Notes under the pieces: model-generated
Database searches by the model: none
What the model saw: the letters and a program-made list of their open reading frames with translations, nothing else
Told to the model about the DNA's origin: nothing
In this document: positions 25,685 through 34,673 of the stretch, piece after piece
Layout: each line of letters opens with the position of its first letter
Position numbering within the stretch: the first letter of the stretch is position 1
Program-made: the position numbers and the translations under genes
Assembly: GCA_964367935.1 (NCBI GenBank)
Contig: CAYIYZ010000007.1
Coordinates: 59,760 to 123,759 of the forward strand
DNA from: Scatomorpha sp964367935
Lineage (GTDB): Bacteria; Bacillota; Clostridia; Oscillospirales; Oscillospiraceae
Direction: 5' to 3'
Length of the DNA: 64,000 nucleotides

Positions 25685-28600
25685 CAATGTCTGTGGCGCT
25701 CTCACGCTTTGACATCTGCATGGCGTAGAGCGTGGGCACGACTACCATGGTGAGTAGCGTGGAAAACAGTAGTCCAAACAGTAAGACGGACGCCATGGGT
25801 GCCGTCATGGAGTCGCCCGACAAGACGAGCGGGACAAGTCCTATACAGGTGGTGACGCTCGAGAGCATTATGGGTCTGTAACGCTTACTCACCGCTGCCT
25901 TACACGCCTCATTTACAGAGAGTCCGCCTCGCCTCGCCTCGTCCGTCGCCTCTATGAGAAGTATGCTCGTGTTCACGACTATGCCGAAAAGGCTGACAAG
26001 GCCTAAAAGTGCCATCGCCTGTATGTCCATATTAAATATACGCAGTCCCAGTCCGCAACCTATGAAGCTGAGCGGTATACTCGAGAGTATTATAAGCGGC
26101 TTACGGAAATCCTTAAACTGTAGCATGAGTATTAAATAGATGATGAGCACGGCTATAAGTGCGCTCACGCCCAAAGCACCTATGAGATCCATCATGTTAC
26201 TGACCTCGCCGCCGGACGTAATGCTCACGCCCTCTAAGTCAATTTGCGACAGACAAAGAGCCTCAAGCTCCGCCTCTATGGAGAGCGAACTGTAGCCGGG
26301 CAGAACATTAGAGAGCACATTAATGTATCGCTCACCGTTATAGTGCTCTATGAGCGGTACGGAGGGCGATATGCCTATGGTCGCCACTTGCCCGAGCAGT
26401 AGCTTCGTGCCCGAAACACTGCCGACTATCTGCAGAGCCTCCAATTCCGTGAGACTCTGCACGTCACTGCGCAGTACTATGTCCATATCCGTGCCGCCTG
26501 CTCTGTACACGCCTGCATCAGCGCCCATGAGTGCGGTGTTAACCTGCTTTGCGACATCGTAGCGAAGTAGCCCGTAGGAGGACAGCAGCTCGCTGTCGGT
26601 TTCTATTTGATACTCGTACTGCGGCGCTATGCGTGTGTCACGTACCCTGTCCGTGCCCTCTATGCCGAGGAGGGTTTCAACCATAGCGTCTGCGACCTCG
26701 TAAATTTTGTCTATGTCCTCACCCGACACGGAGTAGGTGATGCTTGCCTCCGTGGGCATGGAGTATTCAAGGCAACGCACAGTGGCGCTTGCACCTGCGA
26801 GGCTCTCGTCGAGCAGAGCCTGCAACTCACGTGCCGAGGCCTCGGGGCCGCCTCTTATCTCCATTTGCTGCTCATCCAAGCTCAGCATAAACTGCCCCAC
26901 ATTCGGTGCGGTGGTGAGCGTGGGTACTGTCAAAAAGAAGCTGGGCAGTCCCTTGCCGACGGCGTAGGTATAGTTTTCTACCATGGGGTGGGTATCGAGC
27001 ATCTCTGCTATGCACTCAGCCGATAAAGCAGAGGCGTCGAGCGACATACTCTCCGTTTCATAGTTAATGTAGAGTATCGGTTTATTTGCGACGGGGAAGA
27101 ATTTAAGACCCAAGGTCATAGCGAGTGCTGCGGCGATAGCCAAAGTCAAAAAAGAGCCGAATACCACGGTTTTACGATACTTTAGGCTAAAGTCGAGCAT
27201 TTTCGAGAAAGCTCTTTTTGATAGGCTCTCCTTAGAGACACGTTTTTCGGACTCGGGCTTAAAGAAAAAGTAAGCGAGCACAGGTATAAGGCACATGGCG
27301 ACTATGTAGCTTGCCACGAGTGCCGTGATAACAACGGTGGGTATAGCACCTGCGACCTGCCCCACGACCCCGGGCACAAAGTAGATGATGGAAAAGGTGA
27401 CGACGGTAGTCAAGGTGGAGCTGAGCACAGGCACGGCGGTGGAACGCACAGCGGCGCAAATAGCCTCGACTTTCTCCGTGCCCATATTAAGGTTTTGCTG
27501 TATCTCCTCGCTTATGACGATAGCGTTATCGACGAGTATACCTAAGGACACTATAAGTGCGGCTATGGATATAAACTGAAACTCCACGCCCAAAATGTAC
27601 ATGACGATAAATGTGCTCAGTATGCTTACGGGCAAGGCGATGGAAACGATAAGACCGTTTCGCAGTCGCACGCCTATCATGACGACAAGCACTATGAGAA
27701 GGATACTCTGTATAAGGTTAATGATAAAGCCGTTGACAGAGTTTTCTATGTCCTCGGGAGCGTACATGACCTCGTGGAAATTCACGTCGGGCGGTACGAT
27801 ACTTTTAGCGGCGTCTATGGCAAGGCGCAGTTCGTCGCCGACCAGCACGGCGTTTTCGCCCTCGGCTATGGTGCCGGTCAGTAAAATTGCGTTTTGCCCG
27901 TCCTGCATGTAGAAGAAATCGCCCTCGTCCTCTAAGTAAACGTCGGCGACATCACGAAGCTTGATAAAGCTAAGGGAGTCGGCGGATCCGCCGACCACTA
28001 TGTTTTCAATGTCGCGCAAAGACTCAAATACCGTGGGCGTGACGACGTTAATTGTACCACTGTCATAGTCTATACTGCCCGTGGGGATGGAGAGGTTTTG
28101 CGCCTGCATAATCTGCAAGATTGTCTCGGTGCTCAGCCCGTAACTGCGCATGTCCTCGGCGCGAGTTTCGACGACCACCTGACGAGGCTGCATTCCATCT
28201 ACGGTGACGCTCTCTATGCCCTCGACGTCGACTATAATGTCCTTGACATTCTCTGCAAAGTCCGAGAGCTCACTGTCCGTGTACCCCTCGCCGGATAGAC
28301 TTATGATAAACTGGTTATAGCTCACAACATCCGTGTTCACAACACTCTCCTCGGCGAGTTCGGGGAGGTTCGAAGCGGCACGAGCCACGGCCTGCATAAG
28401 ATCTGTGGAAATGTCGAGGGTGGTGACCTCCATGTCATACATGACAGTTATGACGCTTGCGCTGTTCATGCTCATGCCTGTATAGTAATCCACATCAGAC
28501 AATAACGCTATTTCACGCTCTATGACCTCCGTGACGCTATATTCAACCTCTTCGGGGCTTGCGCCGGGATATACAGTCGTGATAACAGCGGCGGCAACTG

Positions 28601-28730
28601 TCGTGTCGGGATTCTCACGCTTAGGTATCATGTAGTAGCTGTACAACCCCGCCACCGTAACTATGAGCGTGAATATGATGACTATACTGCGGTTTTTTAT
28701 GAGTGCCCTAACAAGTTTTTCAGAGAGCAT
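25668..28730 (-). CDS. RND-family efflux permease (AcrB/HAE type)
   Basis: Proton-driven exporter of drugs or lipids. 1020 residues with the usual plan: helix 1 (SIVIIFTLIVTVAGLYSYY), a first porter domain beginning ENPDTTVAAAVITTVYPGASPEEVE, six helices including VSLGILVDNAIVISEEI (helix 4, with the family's Asp), a second porter domain, and a second helix bundle with LIILSSIPLSFIGCGLG and LLGLVSLFGIVVNTSILL. It is full length. The C-terminal residues AAKPN and stop come from repeat copy 5. It is cotranscribed after the adaptor gene. No outer-membrane channel gene is near, as expected in a monoderm. Confidence 0.92.
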   Translation of the reverse strand: MLSEKLVRALIKNRSIVIIFTLIVTVAGLYSYYMIPKRENPDTTVAAAVITTVYPGASPEEVEYSVTEVIEREIALLSDVDYYTGMSMNSASVITVMYDMEVTTLDISTDLMQAVARAASNLPELAEESVVNTDVVSYNQFIISLSGEGYTDSELSDFAENVKDIIVDVEGIESVTVDGMQPRQVVVETRAEDMRSYGLSTETILQIMQAQNLSIPTGSIDYDSGTINVVTPTVFESLRDIENIVVGGSADSLSFIKLRDVADVYLEDEGDFFYMQDGQNAILLTGTIAEGENAVLVGDELRLAIDAAKSIVPPDVNFHEVMYAPEDIENSVNGFIINLIQSILLIVLVVMIGVRLRNGLIVSIALPVSILSTFIVMYILGVEFQFISIAALIVSLGILVDNAIVISEEIQQNLNMGTEKVEAICAAVRSTAVPVLSSTLTTVVTFSIIYFVPGVVGQVAGAIPTVVITALVASYIVAMCLIPVLAYFFFKPESEKRVSKESLSKRAFSKMLDFSLKYRKTVVFGSFLTLAIAAALAMTLGLKFFPVANKPILYINYETESMSLDASALSAECIAEMLDTHPMVENYTYAVGKGLPSFFLTVPTLTTAPNVGQFMLSLDEQQMEIRGGPEASARELQALLDESLAGASATVRCLEYSMPTEASITYSVSGEDIDKIYEVADAMVETLLGIEGTDRVRDTRIAPQYEYQIETDSELLSSYGLLRYDVAKQVNTALMGADAGVYRAGGTDMDIVLRSDVQSLTELEALQIVGSVSGTKLLLGQVATIGISPSVPLIEHYNGERYINVLSNVLPGYSSLSIEAELEALCLSQIDLEGVSITSGGEVSNMMDLIGALGVSALIAVLIIYLILMLQFKDFRKPLIILSSIPLSFIGCGLGLRIFNMDIQAMALLGLVSLFGIVVNTSILLIEATDEARRGGLSVNEACKAAVSKRYRPIMLSSVTTCIGLVPLVLSGDSMTAPMASVLLFGLLFSTLLTMVVVPTLYAMQMSKRESATDIAAKPN

Positions 28731-28731
28731 A

Positions 28732-30252
28732 TTAGTTCACCACCGTCACGAGATAACCGCTCTTGACTGTCTTCATGCCCTGCGTAATAATCATGTCGCC
28801 CACCGAAACACCCGAGACGAGGACGAGATCATCGTTTACATCGAGAATTTCAATGTTCTTTCTCGCCGCTCTGTCATTTTCTGCTACAAACACATAGTCC
28901 TCACCGTCATTTAAAATAACGGAGAGCGGTAGCCATATACCCAACTGCTCGCCCTTATATATGCGTACAGTGACGATTTCACCTATCATGATATTCTCCG
29001 GCGGATTTTCTATAGTAATGTCGGTGAGATAGGTCAGTGTCGTTTCGTCGGGTAGAAGTGAGATGCTCTTTATGTAGCCTGTATATTCGTTTTCGCCGAT
29101 TAATACTGTGGCACTGTCGCCGACTTTTGTGCTCTGTAAGTCGGCAGCAGACATGCCAAACTGCGCCACCACTTCGTCTGAACCTATGACAAGTATGGGG
29201 GCTAAAGGCGTGGCGACGGAGCCGACATCGGACAATACGGTCAAGACCGTGCCGCCCGATTTTGCTTTGTATGTGTGATCGGCTATACTGTTTAGAGCGG
29301 ACTCATAGCTCGTTTTTGAGCTCTCGTACATGGCGTTGGAGCTTTCAAAGGCGTAGCCTGCGGCATCTATCTGCGCTTGGCGAGCCTCCTCCTCCAAAAC
29401 GTCCGCTCCTACCAACCTGTCGTACTCAAGTTGCGCAGACTGAACCTGTAAATTTGCGGCGGAAAGTTGCGTCTCCACAACAGTTTTGCGAAGGTCAGCC
29501 TCTTGACGAGCGAGTTCATCGTTTAAGCTCTCTATATCATTTAAGAGGTTTATGACCACAACTTGTGCGTTTTGCTCTGCCTCTGTAAGAGTGCCGTCGT
29601 CGGGCAGAGGGAGGGTATTATCCTTGAAGAGCTCGTATAGTGCTATAAGCTCGGAATACTGTAATTCGAGGTCGGATATTTCGTCCATTATGGGGCTGAG
29701 ATCCTCGTTTATGTCCGTCAGCTCCGCCTGTATTTCGTCTCTTGCGACTATGGCGGCATCGAGAGCCTCGGCACTTTCCGCTATACGCTCGGCATCGCCC
29801 ACGTCACTTGTCGCCGCGGCGTACTCAGCTTCTGCCGCCACTCTGTCTGCCTCTGCAGAATTTCTGTTGTTTTCCGCCGCCGTCATCTGCTGGTACGAGA
29901 TATCCGCCTGCATACGAGCATTGCTTGCATCGAGCTGTACCAAAACCTGTCCGGGTACGACGGTGTCGCCCTCGGAAACGTAAATAGCCTCTATCTCGGA
30001 CACGGTTGCGAACATAACCTGCTCCGTGCTACCTGTCTGTATGAGCGCAGAATAGGTGACGAAACTGCTGAGACTACTCGAGGCGATCTCGCTGACCTCG
30101 ACGGCGTAGCGTTTCTCCTCATAAACCTCGGTGCTTTGTGCCTCTACGCCACGCACTACATAAACAGCCATGACAGATAGAGCGACAGCGGAGAACGATA
30201 TAAGGCAAATGATGATTATTTTAGCTTTTCTAGATTTAACTTGGCTTTTCAT
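28732..30252 (-). CDS. RND efflux adaptor (HlyD/MFP family)
   Basis: Membrane-fusion/adaptor subunit that works with the permease downstream. It has an N-terminal membrane anchor (IIIICLISFSAVALSVMAVYVV), then a lipoyl/barrel-sandwich half (IEAIYVSEGDTVVPGQVLVQLDA), a coiled-coil hairpin of about 200 residues, the second lipoyl half (YKAKSGGTVLTVLSDVGSV), and C-terminal beta domains. 506 residues, with an insert in the coiled coil making it longer than typical. The ATG has TAGGAG upstream. The permease starts one base after its stop, so translation is coupled. In a cell with no outer membrane the coiled coil may reach through the wall. Confidence 0.9.
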   Translation of the reverse strand: MKSQVKSRKAKIIIICLISFSAVALSVMAVYVVRGVEAQSTEVYEEKRYAVEVSEIASSSLSSFVTYSALIQTGSTEQVMFATVSEIEAIYVSEGDTVVPGQVLVQLDASNARMQADISYQQMTAAENNRNSAEADRVAAEAEYAAATSDVGDAERIAESAEALDAAIVARDEIQAELTDINEDLSPIMDEISDLELQYSELIALYELFKDNTLPLPDDGTLTEAEQNAQVVVINLLNDIESLNDELARQEADLRKTVVETQLSAANLQVQSAQLEYDRLVGADVLEEEARQAQIDAAGYAFESSNAMYESSKTSYESALNSIADHTYKAKSGGTVLTVLSDVGSVATPLAPILVIGSDEVVAQFGMSAADLQSTKVGDSATVLIGENEYTGYIKSISLLPDETTLTYLTDITIENPPENIMIGEIVTVRIYKGEQLGIWLPLSVILNDGEDYVFVAENDRAARKNIEILDVNDDLVLVSGVSVGDMIITQGMKTVKSGYLVTVVN

Positions 30253-30262
30253 ATGTATGCTC

Positions 30263-30946
30263 CTAAAATTTTACACGGATGTGGTCTTTGGATATGAGTT
30301 CATGTACCATAGCACCCATACCGCCGACCTGTGACCTGACATAAAAGTTCAAAGCGGACTCGAAATCAATTTCGGGTGACGCCATGGCACAAAGCAGTAG
30401 CTTGGCGACACCCTCGCTCATAGAATGTACAACGGCGGTGACGAGAGCGTCCGCAAGCCGAGGGTCGACCTTAGGCTCAAATAGAAGATTAAAGCCTGAC
30501 TTCATGACAGCCTCGAACCAAGCTATAAGCTCGTCGCTGACGACGTTATTGCAAAGTAAAACGGTCATGATTTTAGGCGATTTGAGACCCTCTTTATAAA
30601 TGGCGATTACAGCCTCGGAGGCTATGAGGGTCACAGTGTCGAATAAACGTTCCTGTGACTTGAAGAGTTCTTGCAGAAAATGAAGACCGAGCTCGGAGCC
30701 ATCAAGGCGCAGAGCGCCACCTGTGTGCAAAAATAAAGTGTCGGAAATGGTGTCGGTTAAGGGCTTTGTGACACAGACAATAATTTCGTCCCTACCGCTA
30801 AAATAGCGGTAGAGGTTTCCGGGCGTAACACCCGCACGTTTTGCTATGGAACGCATGTCGGTTTCGGCTATTCCACGCTCTATCATAAGGTCGAGTGCAG
30901 CGTCTAAAATACGTTGACGCACCTCGTTTTTTAACACTTGAGCCAT
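30263..30946 (-). CDS. TetR-family regulator of the efflux operon
   Basis: One-component repressor. The N-terminal helix-turn-helix is clear: RQRILDAALDLMIERGI, then MRSIAKRAGVTPGNLYRYFSGRDEI. The variable C-terminal ligand domain gives no substrate clue. The ATG at 30946 is chosen for an AGGAG nine bases upstream (227 residues); a longer frame to 31051 would run through the promoter. It is the first gene of the operon, ten bases before the adaptor gene, so it likely represses its own operon until the exported compound binds. Confidence 0.9.
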   Translation of the reverse strand: MAQVLKNEVRQRILDAALDLMIERGIAETDMRSIAKRAGVTPGNLYRYFSGRDEIIVCVTKPLTDTISDTLFLHTGGALRLDGSELGLHFLQELFKSQERLFDTVTLIASEAVIAIYKEGLKSPKIMTVLLCNNVVSDELIAWFEAVMKSGFNLLFEPKVDPRLADALVTAVVHSMSEGVAKLLLCAMASPEIDFESALNFYVRSQVGGMGAMVHELISKDHIRVKF

Positions 30947-30976
30947 AAAAATAAACTCCTGTTCATTATTGAAATA

Positions 30977-31005
30977 ATTATAAAACACTGTGCTAGAAAA
31001 GTCAA
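30977..31005 (-). promoter_or_regulatory. Strong promoter of the tetR/efflux operon
   Basis: On the minus strand: TTGACT (31005-31000), 17-base spacer, TATAAT (30982-30977). A short palindrome ATTATT-GA-AATAAT (30966-30979) overlaps the -10 box and is a candidate operator for the TetR protein. Confidence 0.75.
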
Positions 31006-31070
31006 GTGCACTTTTTGGCAAAAAACAGTTGCAAAACACCGCGAAAAGCAACTATTATGAAAAAACGCCC

Positions 31071-31098
31071 TTGAAATCGACGGAATTTGTGGTATTAT
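31071..31098 (+). promoter_or_regulatory. Promoter of the tandem GGDEF genes
   Basis: TTGAAA (31071-31076), 16-base spacer, TATTAT (31093-31098), divergent from the tetR promoter. Confidence 0.5.
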
Positions 31099-31150
31099 AT
31101 ATATTATAGGTGTGTTATGGTCAAAAGGCAAAAAGGGGGAGGTGAGGACA

Positions 31151-32380
31151 TTGTTTAGTTTTGAAGTAAGTGCAGGCATGGCATTTGTGGCGATTTTCGT
31201 CTATTGCATGTTGTTGTTTGATTATTCGAGTCGAATATTGGAGGGTGCTAGGCGAGACTTACCGATGTTTGCTTTGTTCTCTCTTGTAAACTGCGCTATT
31301 TTGGCTGGTCATACTTCCTTGAATGTACCTCCGTTTTTGTTTTACTCTCTTTGCTTTACCACTTTAGCGATAGAGTTTAAAATTATCTCAAAAGCAAAGA
31401 TAATGCAGATAGCATTCGGAGCGTACATATTCACTTTCCATATAGCACTGGTGCAGATACCTACGGTTGTGATTTACAGTGAGATACTTGGTGTGTACCC
31501 TTTGTATATTTTCGAGCATATGCAATACAGAATAAACGCACTTTTGGTTTTAGCGGTATTTTTGATTTTACTTTTGATTTTGGCGCGTGTAATAGTAAAG
31601 GACAAGGACGTAAGACGCTTGTCTTTGTCGCCGGCATATGCTTCCGGAATGATTCTGTTTTGTTTTGTATCAACGTTTACTGTGACGCTTGAGTCTGTAA
31701 TGCTGCTTACTACGCAGGATAATATACAGCAGGTACCCATAGCTGTGTCCACGTCCTTGCTATCTTTGATTATGTTCTACTTCATGTTTTTCTACCTTAT
31801 CAGTTTCGTGAAAATGTCCATGTTAAAGCGAGAGAGCGACAAGATGGAAACGGATTATTCACGAATGTTAAACGAGAAGAAGGAGATTATGGCGAAAGCT
31901 ACGAGTGATGCGCAGACGGGGCTGTATAACAGGAAGTTCATACATGAGCTTTTGGAGAGTATGTGTAAGGACGAGAAGTTAAAGTTTGGCGTGTTGTTTA
32001 TAGACATAAATAAGCTGAAATATGTAAATGACAATTTCGGGCATAAGGCGGGCGACGAGCTGATAAAGACGATGGCGGAATGTGTGCTGAGTGCGATAAG
32101 GGAGACGGATTCGGCGGCACGAGTTGGTGGCGATGAGTTTGTCGTACTACTGACGGATGTGAAGGAGCCGGACATAGATGTGGTACTTGAGAGGATACAG
32201 ACGAATATAGAAAAGAGTGCTAAAAATGTGGAATATCCGATGTCGGCGAGTATAGGCGGCGTTATAGTAGATGATGAGATGCGCCGTGCCGGTAAGGGAG
32301 ACATATTAAACAGAGCTGATAGAATGATGATGCAGAGGAAAAGTGAGTTTTATGTAAGCAGTGAGGGGGGCGGCGTATGA
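31151..32380 (+). CDS. Membrane diguanylate cyclase, first of a tandem pair
   Basis: Predicted to synthesise cyclic di-GMP. The N-terminal half has about six or seven membrane helices (for example MAFVAIFVYCMLLFDYS and LLVLAVFLILLLILARVIV), an integral membrane sensor without an extracellular domain. A short coiled linker leads to a GGDEF domain with RVGGDEF. The feedback-inhibition site RxxD is present (RETD, five residues before RVGG), unlike the other two cyclases in the window. The TTG at 31151 is chosen because GGGGGAGG lies eight bases before it; the frame opens at a GTG at 31112. It overlaps the next gene by four bases (ATGA). Confidence 0.85.
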   Translation: MFSFEVSAGMAFVAIFVYCMLLFDYSSRILEGARRDLPMFALFSLVNCAILAGHTSLNVPPFLFYSLCFTTLAIEFKIISKAKIMQIAFGAYIFTFHIALVQIPTVVIYSEILGVYPLYIFEHMQYRINALLVLAVFLILLLILARVIVKDKDVRRLSLSPAYASGMILFCFVSTFTVTLESVMLLTTQDNIQQVPIAVSTSLLSLIMFYFMFFYLISFVKMSMLKRESDKMETDYSRMLNEKKEIMAKATSDAQTGLYNRKFIHELLESMCKDEKLKFGVLFIDINKLKYVNDNFGHKAGDELIKTMAECVLSAIRETDSAARVGGDEFVVLLTDVKEPDIDVVLERIQTNIEKSAKNVEYPMSASIGGVIVDDEMRRAGKGDILNRADRMMMQRKSEFYVSSEGGGV

Positions 32381-33582
32381 GTGTGCTGTTGGTAGCCTTA
32401 TCCTTGCTTGTGTTCCATGTGGTGTATTTTGATGTGGTAAATTCGAGCATGTACTCGGTTCGTAGTGTGAGGGTATATGCGATTATTACGGGGCTTGTAA
32501 ATGCTGTAATTTGTGCTTTGATATTTATGTATGCACGCGATGTGGGCGAACACATCCACTTTGGGATTTTTCTGCTTTTGTATTCGGTGGAGCTGGCTTA
32601 TATATGTAGGCGCCCTTTGACCTTGGCTTTTTGTGTGCTGTTGGGGGCGTTGATGGTAGAGTCCTTGCGGATGTTGATGATAGTCATAGCTGCTGAGACC
32701 TTGCAGACAAATTTGCATGGCATGTACGACAATGAGCGAGTCATTTGCGCGATATGGAGTATATCGTTTTTCGTATCAGCATCCTATGCACTCGTCCTTA
32801 AACGTTTTGTTGGAATGGGCGCTGTGGATATGATATTTACGGACAGGCACAATGTACTGTTTTCTGTGGGCATGTTCGGCTTTTTGACCTTGTACACACT
32901 GTTTGTTGCCTCTATGATAGGCAAGCCTGAGGTGGGTGGCAGTTTGGAACTCATGTACGGAGTGATAGCACTCACTGTATCGGGAGCGTGTCAGCTTGCT
33001 ATGGTGTTTTCATATGCGTTTGGTAAGCTGCGCCTGTATGTGGAGAAGTATGAGACGGTGCGTGACCTTATAGAGCAGGAGTCGGAGAGTATCAAGGAAC
33101 TGACGCATATAGTCGAGCATGACGAGATGACGGGAGTGCGTATGCGTGAGCAGGGCGTAATAGAGATAGAGCGGCGATTGAATGAAGGCGGCAATTTCTA
33201 TGTTGTGTTTATTGACTTGGACGAATTGAAGACGGTCAATGACAACTACGGACATACAGAAGGCGATTTTTATATTAGGCATGTAGCGGAGTGTATTAAG
33301 TCTACATTCAAGACGGAAGTGGTTGCACGAATGGGCGGCGACGAATTTTTGGTAGTTGGGAAGAGTGCGGACCCGTATGAGGCGATGCGAAAGACTATGC
33401 AGAGCTACGAGAAGGTGAAGTTTTTGAAGAGGGAGCATGATAAGCCCTACAGCACATCTGTGAGTTACGGGATAGTGGAGTATAGGGGTGCTAATATAGC
33501 TGTTGAGGATATAATAGCTGAAGCGGATGCCAGGATGTATGAGTTTAAAAGAAGGCGTCGTAAGGAGCGAGGTAGGGTGTAG
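32377..33582 (+). CDS. Membrane diguanylate cyclase, second of a tandem pair
   Basis: A 401-residue protein of the same plan as its neighbour: about six membrane helices (VLLVALSLLVFHVVYF, AIITGLVNAVICALIFMYA and others), then a GGDEF domain with DLDELKTVNDNYGH and an intact ARMGGDEF. The RxxD inhibitory site is absent (FKTE in its place), so the pair may combine one feedback-limited and one unlimited cyclase. Sequence identity between the two sensor halves is low, so their signals probably differ. The ATG overlaps the previous stop. It is followed by a terminator at 33692. Confidence 0.85.
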   Translation: MSVLLVALSLLVFHVVYFDVVNSSMYSVRSVRVYAIITGLVNAVICALIFMYARDVGEHIHFGIFLLLYSVELAYICRRPLTLAFCVLLGALMVESLRMLMIVIAAETLQTNLHGMYDNERVICAIWSISFFVSASYALVLKRFVGMGAVDMIFTDRHNVLFSVGMFGFLTLYTLFVASMIGKPEVGGSLELMYGVIALTVSGACQLAMVFSYAFGKLRLYVEKYETVRDLIEQESESIKELTHIVEHDEMTGVRMREQGVIEIERRLNEGGNFYVVFIDLDELKTVNDNYGHTEGDFYIRHVAECIKSTFKTEVVARMGGDEFLVVGKSADPYEAMRKTMQSYEKVKFLKREHDKPYSTSVSYGIVEYRGANIAVEDIIAEADARMYEFKRRRRKERGRV

Positions 33583-33691
33583 CAGCTGCAAAGTGGTGTG
33601 TTGTGAAGTCGATTTAGAGTCTTGAGAAGCATAGAGGCGATAATCTAGGAAAAAGCGCAATAATATCGGAAAAAATATCATTATTTAGATT

Positions 33692-33720
33692 AAAAAGTCT
33701 TGCATTTGGCAAGACTTTTT
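33692..33720 (+). terminator. Terminator after the GGDEF genes
   Basis: A 12-bp stem (AAAAAGTCTTGC/GCAAGACTTTTT, five-base loop). The promoter of rpsB begins inside this hairpin. Confidence 0.85.
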
Positions 33721-33728
33721 GCTATAAT
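33700..33728 (+). promoter_or_regulatory. Promoter of rpsB-tsf
   Basis: TTGCAT (33700-33705), 17-base spacer, TATAAT (33723-33728). The -35 box lies in the loop-side of the upstream terminator hairpin, so the two signals overlap. Confidence 0.7.
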
Positions 33729-33734
33729 ACTTTG

Positions 33735-33886
33735 GCATTACACACGGAAAGAGGGATTTTCGGGCCCGTGGCCTCGCTTGAGAGGGACGCGGAAGTTTGG
33801 GTGAAGAGCTCAGACGAGCGTCGCTTGGAGGTTTGGTGCGAAGAGCTGATCTCGCCGGAGGTAATAACGAATAAGGAGGAAGAAAC
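33735..33886 (+). promoter_or_regulatory. Leader of rpsB, possible S2 autoregulatory RNA
   Basis: About 150 transcribed bases precede the rpsB ATG. They are GC-richer than the neighbouring spacers and contain paired segments and a repeated GAAGAGCT (near 33801 and 33839). S2 leaders that bind the protein are known in several phyla; whether this one belongs to a described class could not be judged. Confidence 0.4.
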
Positions 33887-34612
33887 ATGGCAGTAATCTC
33901 AATGAAGCAACTATTGGAAGCAGGTGTTCACTTCGGACACCAGACACGTAGGTGGAACCCCAAGATGGCGGAGTACATCTACTGCGAGCGTAACGGAATC
34001 TATATCATAGATTTACAGAAGACGGTACGCAAGCTTGAGGATGCGTATAGCTTTGTACGCAGCTTGTCCGAGAACGGACAGAACGTATTGTTTGTCGGCA
34101 CGAAGAAGCAGGCATCTGATGCGGTAAGGGAAGAAGCTGAGCGTTGCGGACAGTACTTTGTAAACGCACGTTGGTTGGGCGGAATGCTCACAAACTTCAA
34201 GACTATGCGTACACGTATAGATCGCCTTGCACAGCTCAAGAAGATGGAAGAGGACGGCACATTTGACATGCTTCCCAAGAAGGAAGTACTGAAGCTCATG
34301 GGCGAGATGCAGAAGCTTGAGAAGTATCTCGGCGGCGTTAAGGACATGAAGAAGTTGCCCGGCGCTCTGTTCATTGTAGACTCACGCAAGGAGCACAATG
34401 CTATAGCAGAGGCACGCAAGTTAGGAATCCCCATCATAGCAATCGTAGACACGAACTGTGATCCTGACGAGGTAGATCACGTCATACCTGCAAACGACGA
34501 TGCGATACGTGCTATCAAGCTCATCTGCCAGACAATGGCGAATGCTGTAATAGAGGGCAGACAGGGTGAGGACGCAGTAGCAGAGGCAGCAGCTGCAGAG
34601 GCGGCTGAGTAG
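33887..34612 (+). CDS. rpsB: Small ribosomal subunit protein uS2
   Basis: Protein of the 30S head/body junction, needed for S1 binding and mRNA contacts. The sequence opens with AVISMKQLLEAGVHFGHQTRRWNPKM, the invariant S2 start, and contains FVGTKKQASDAV, NARWLGGMLTNFKT, and PGALFIVDSRKEHNAIAEARKLGIP. 241 residues with an Ala/Glu tail. The ATG has AAGGAGG. Codon use here favours GCA, CGT and AAG and has more ATC than surrounding genes, as expected for high expression. tsf follows after 61 bases, the standard arrangement. Confidence 0.97.
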   Translation: MAVISMKQLLEAGVHFGHQTRRWNPKMAEYIYCERNGIYIIDLQKTVRKLEDAYSFVRSLSENGQNVLFVGTKKQASDAVREEAERCGQYFVNARWLGGMLTNFKTMRTRIDRLAQLKKMEEDGTFDMLPKKEVLKLMGEMQKLEKYLGGVKDMKKLPGALFIVDSRKEHNAIAEARKLGIPIIAIVDTNCDPDEVDHVIPANDDAIRAIKLICQTMANAVIEGRQGEDAVAEAAAAEAAE

Positions 34613-34673
34613 GCGATAAACGGTACTACTGTATCAATAAACGATAATGATATAATGGAAGGACGAATATAAT

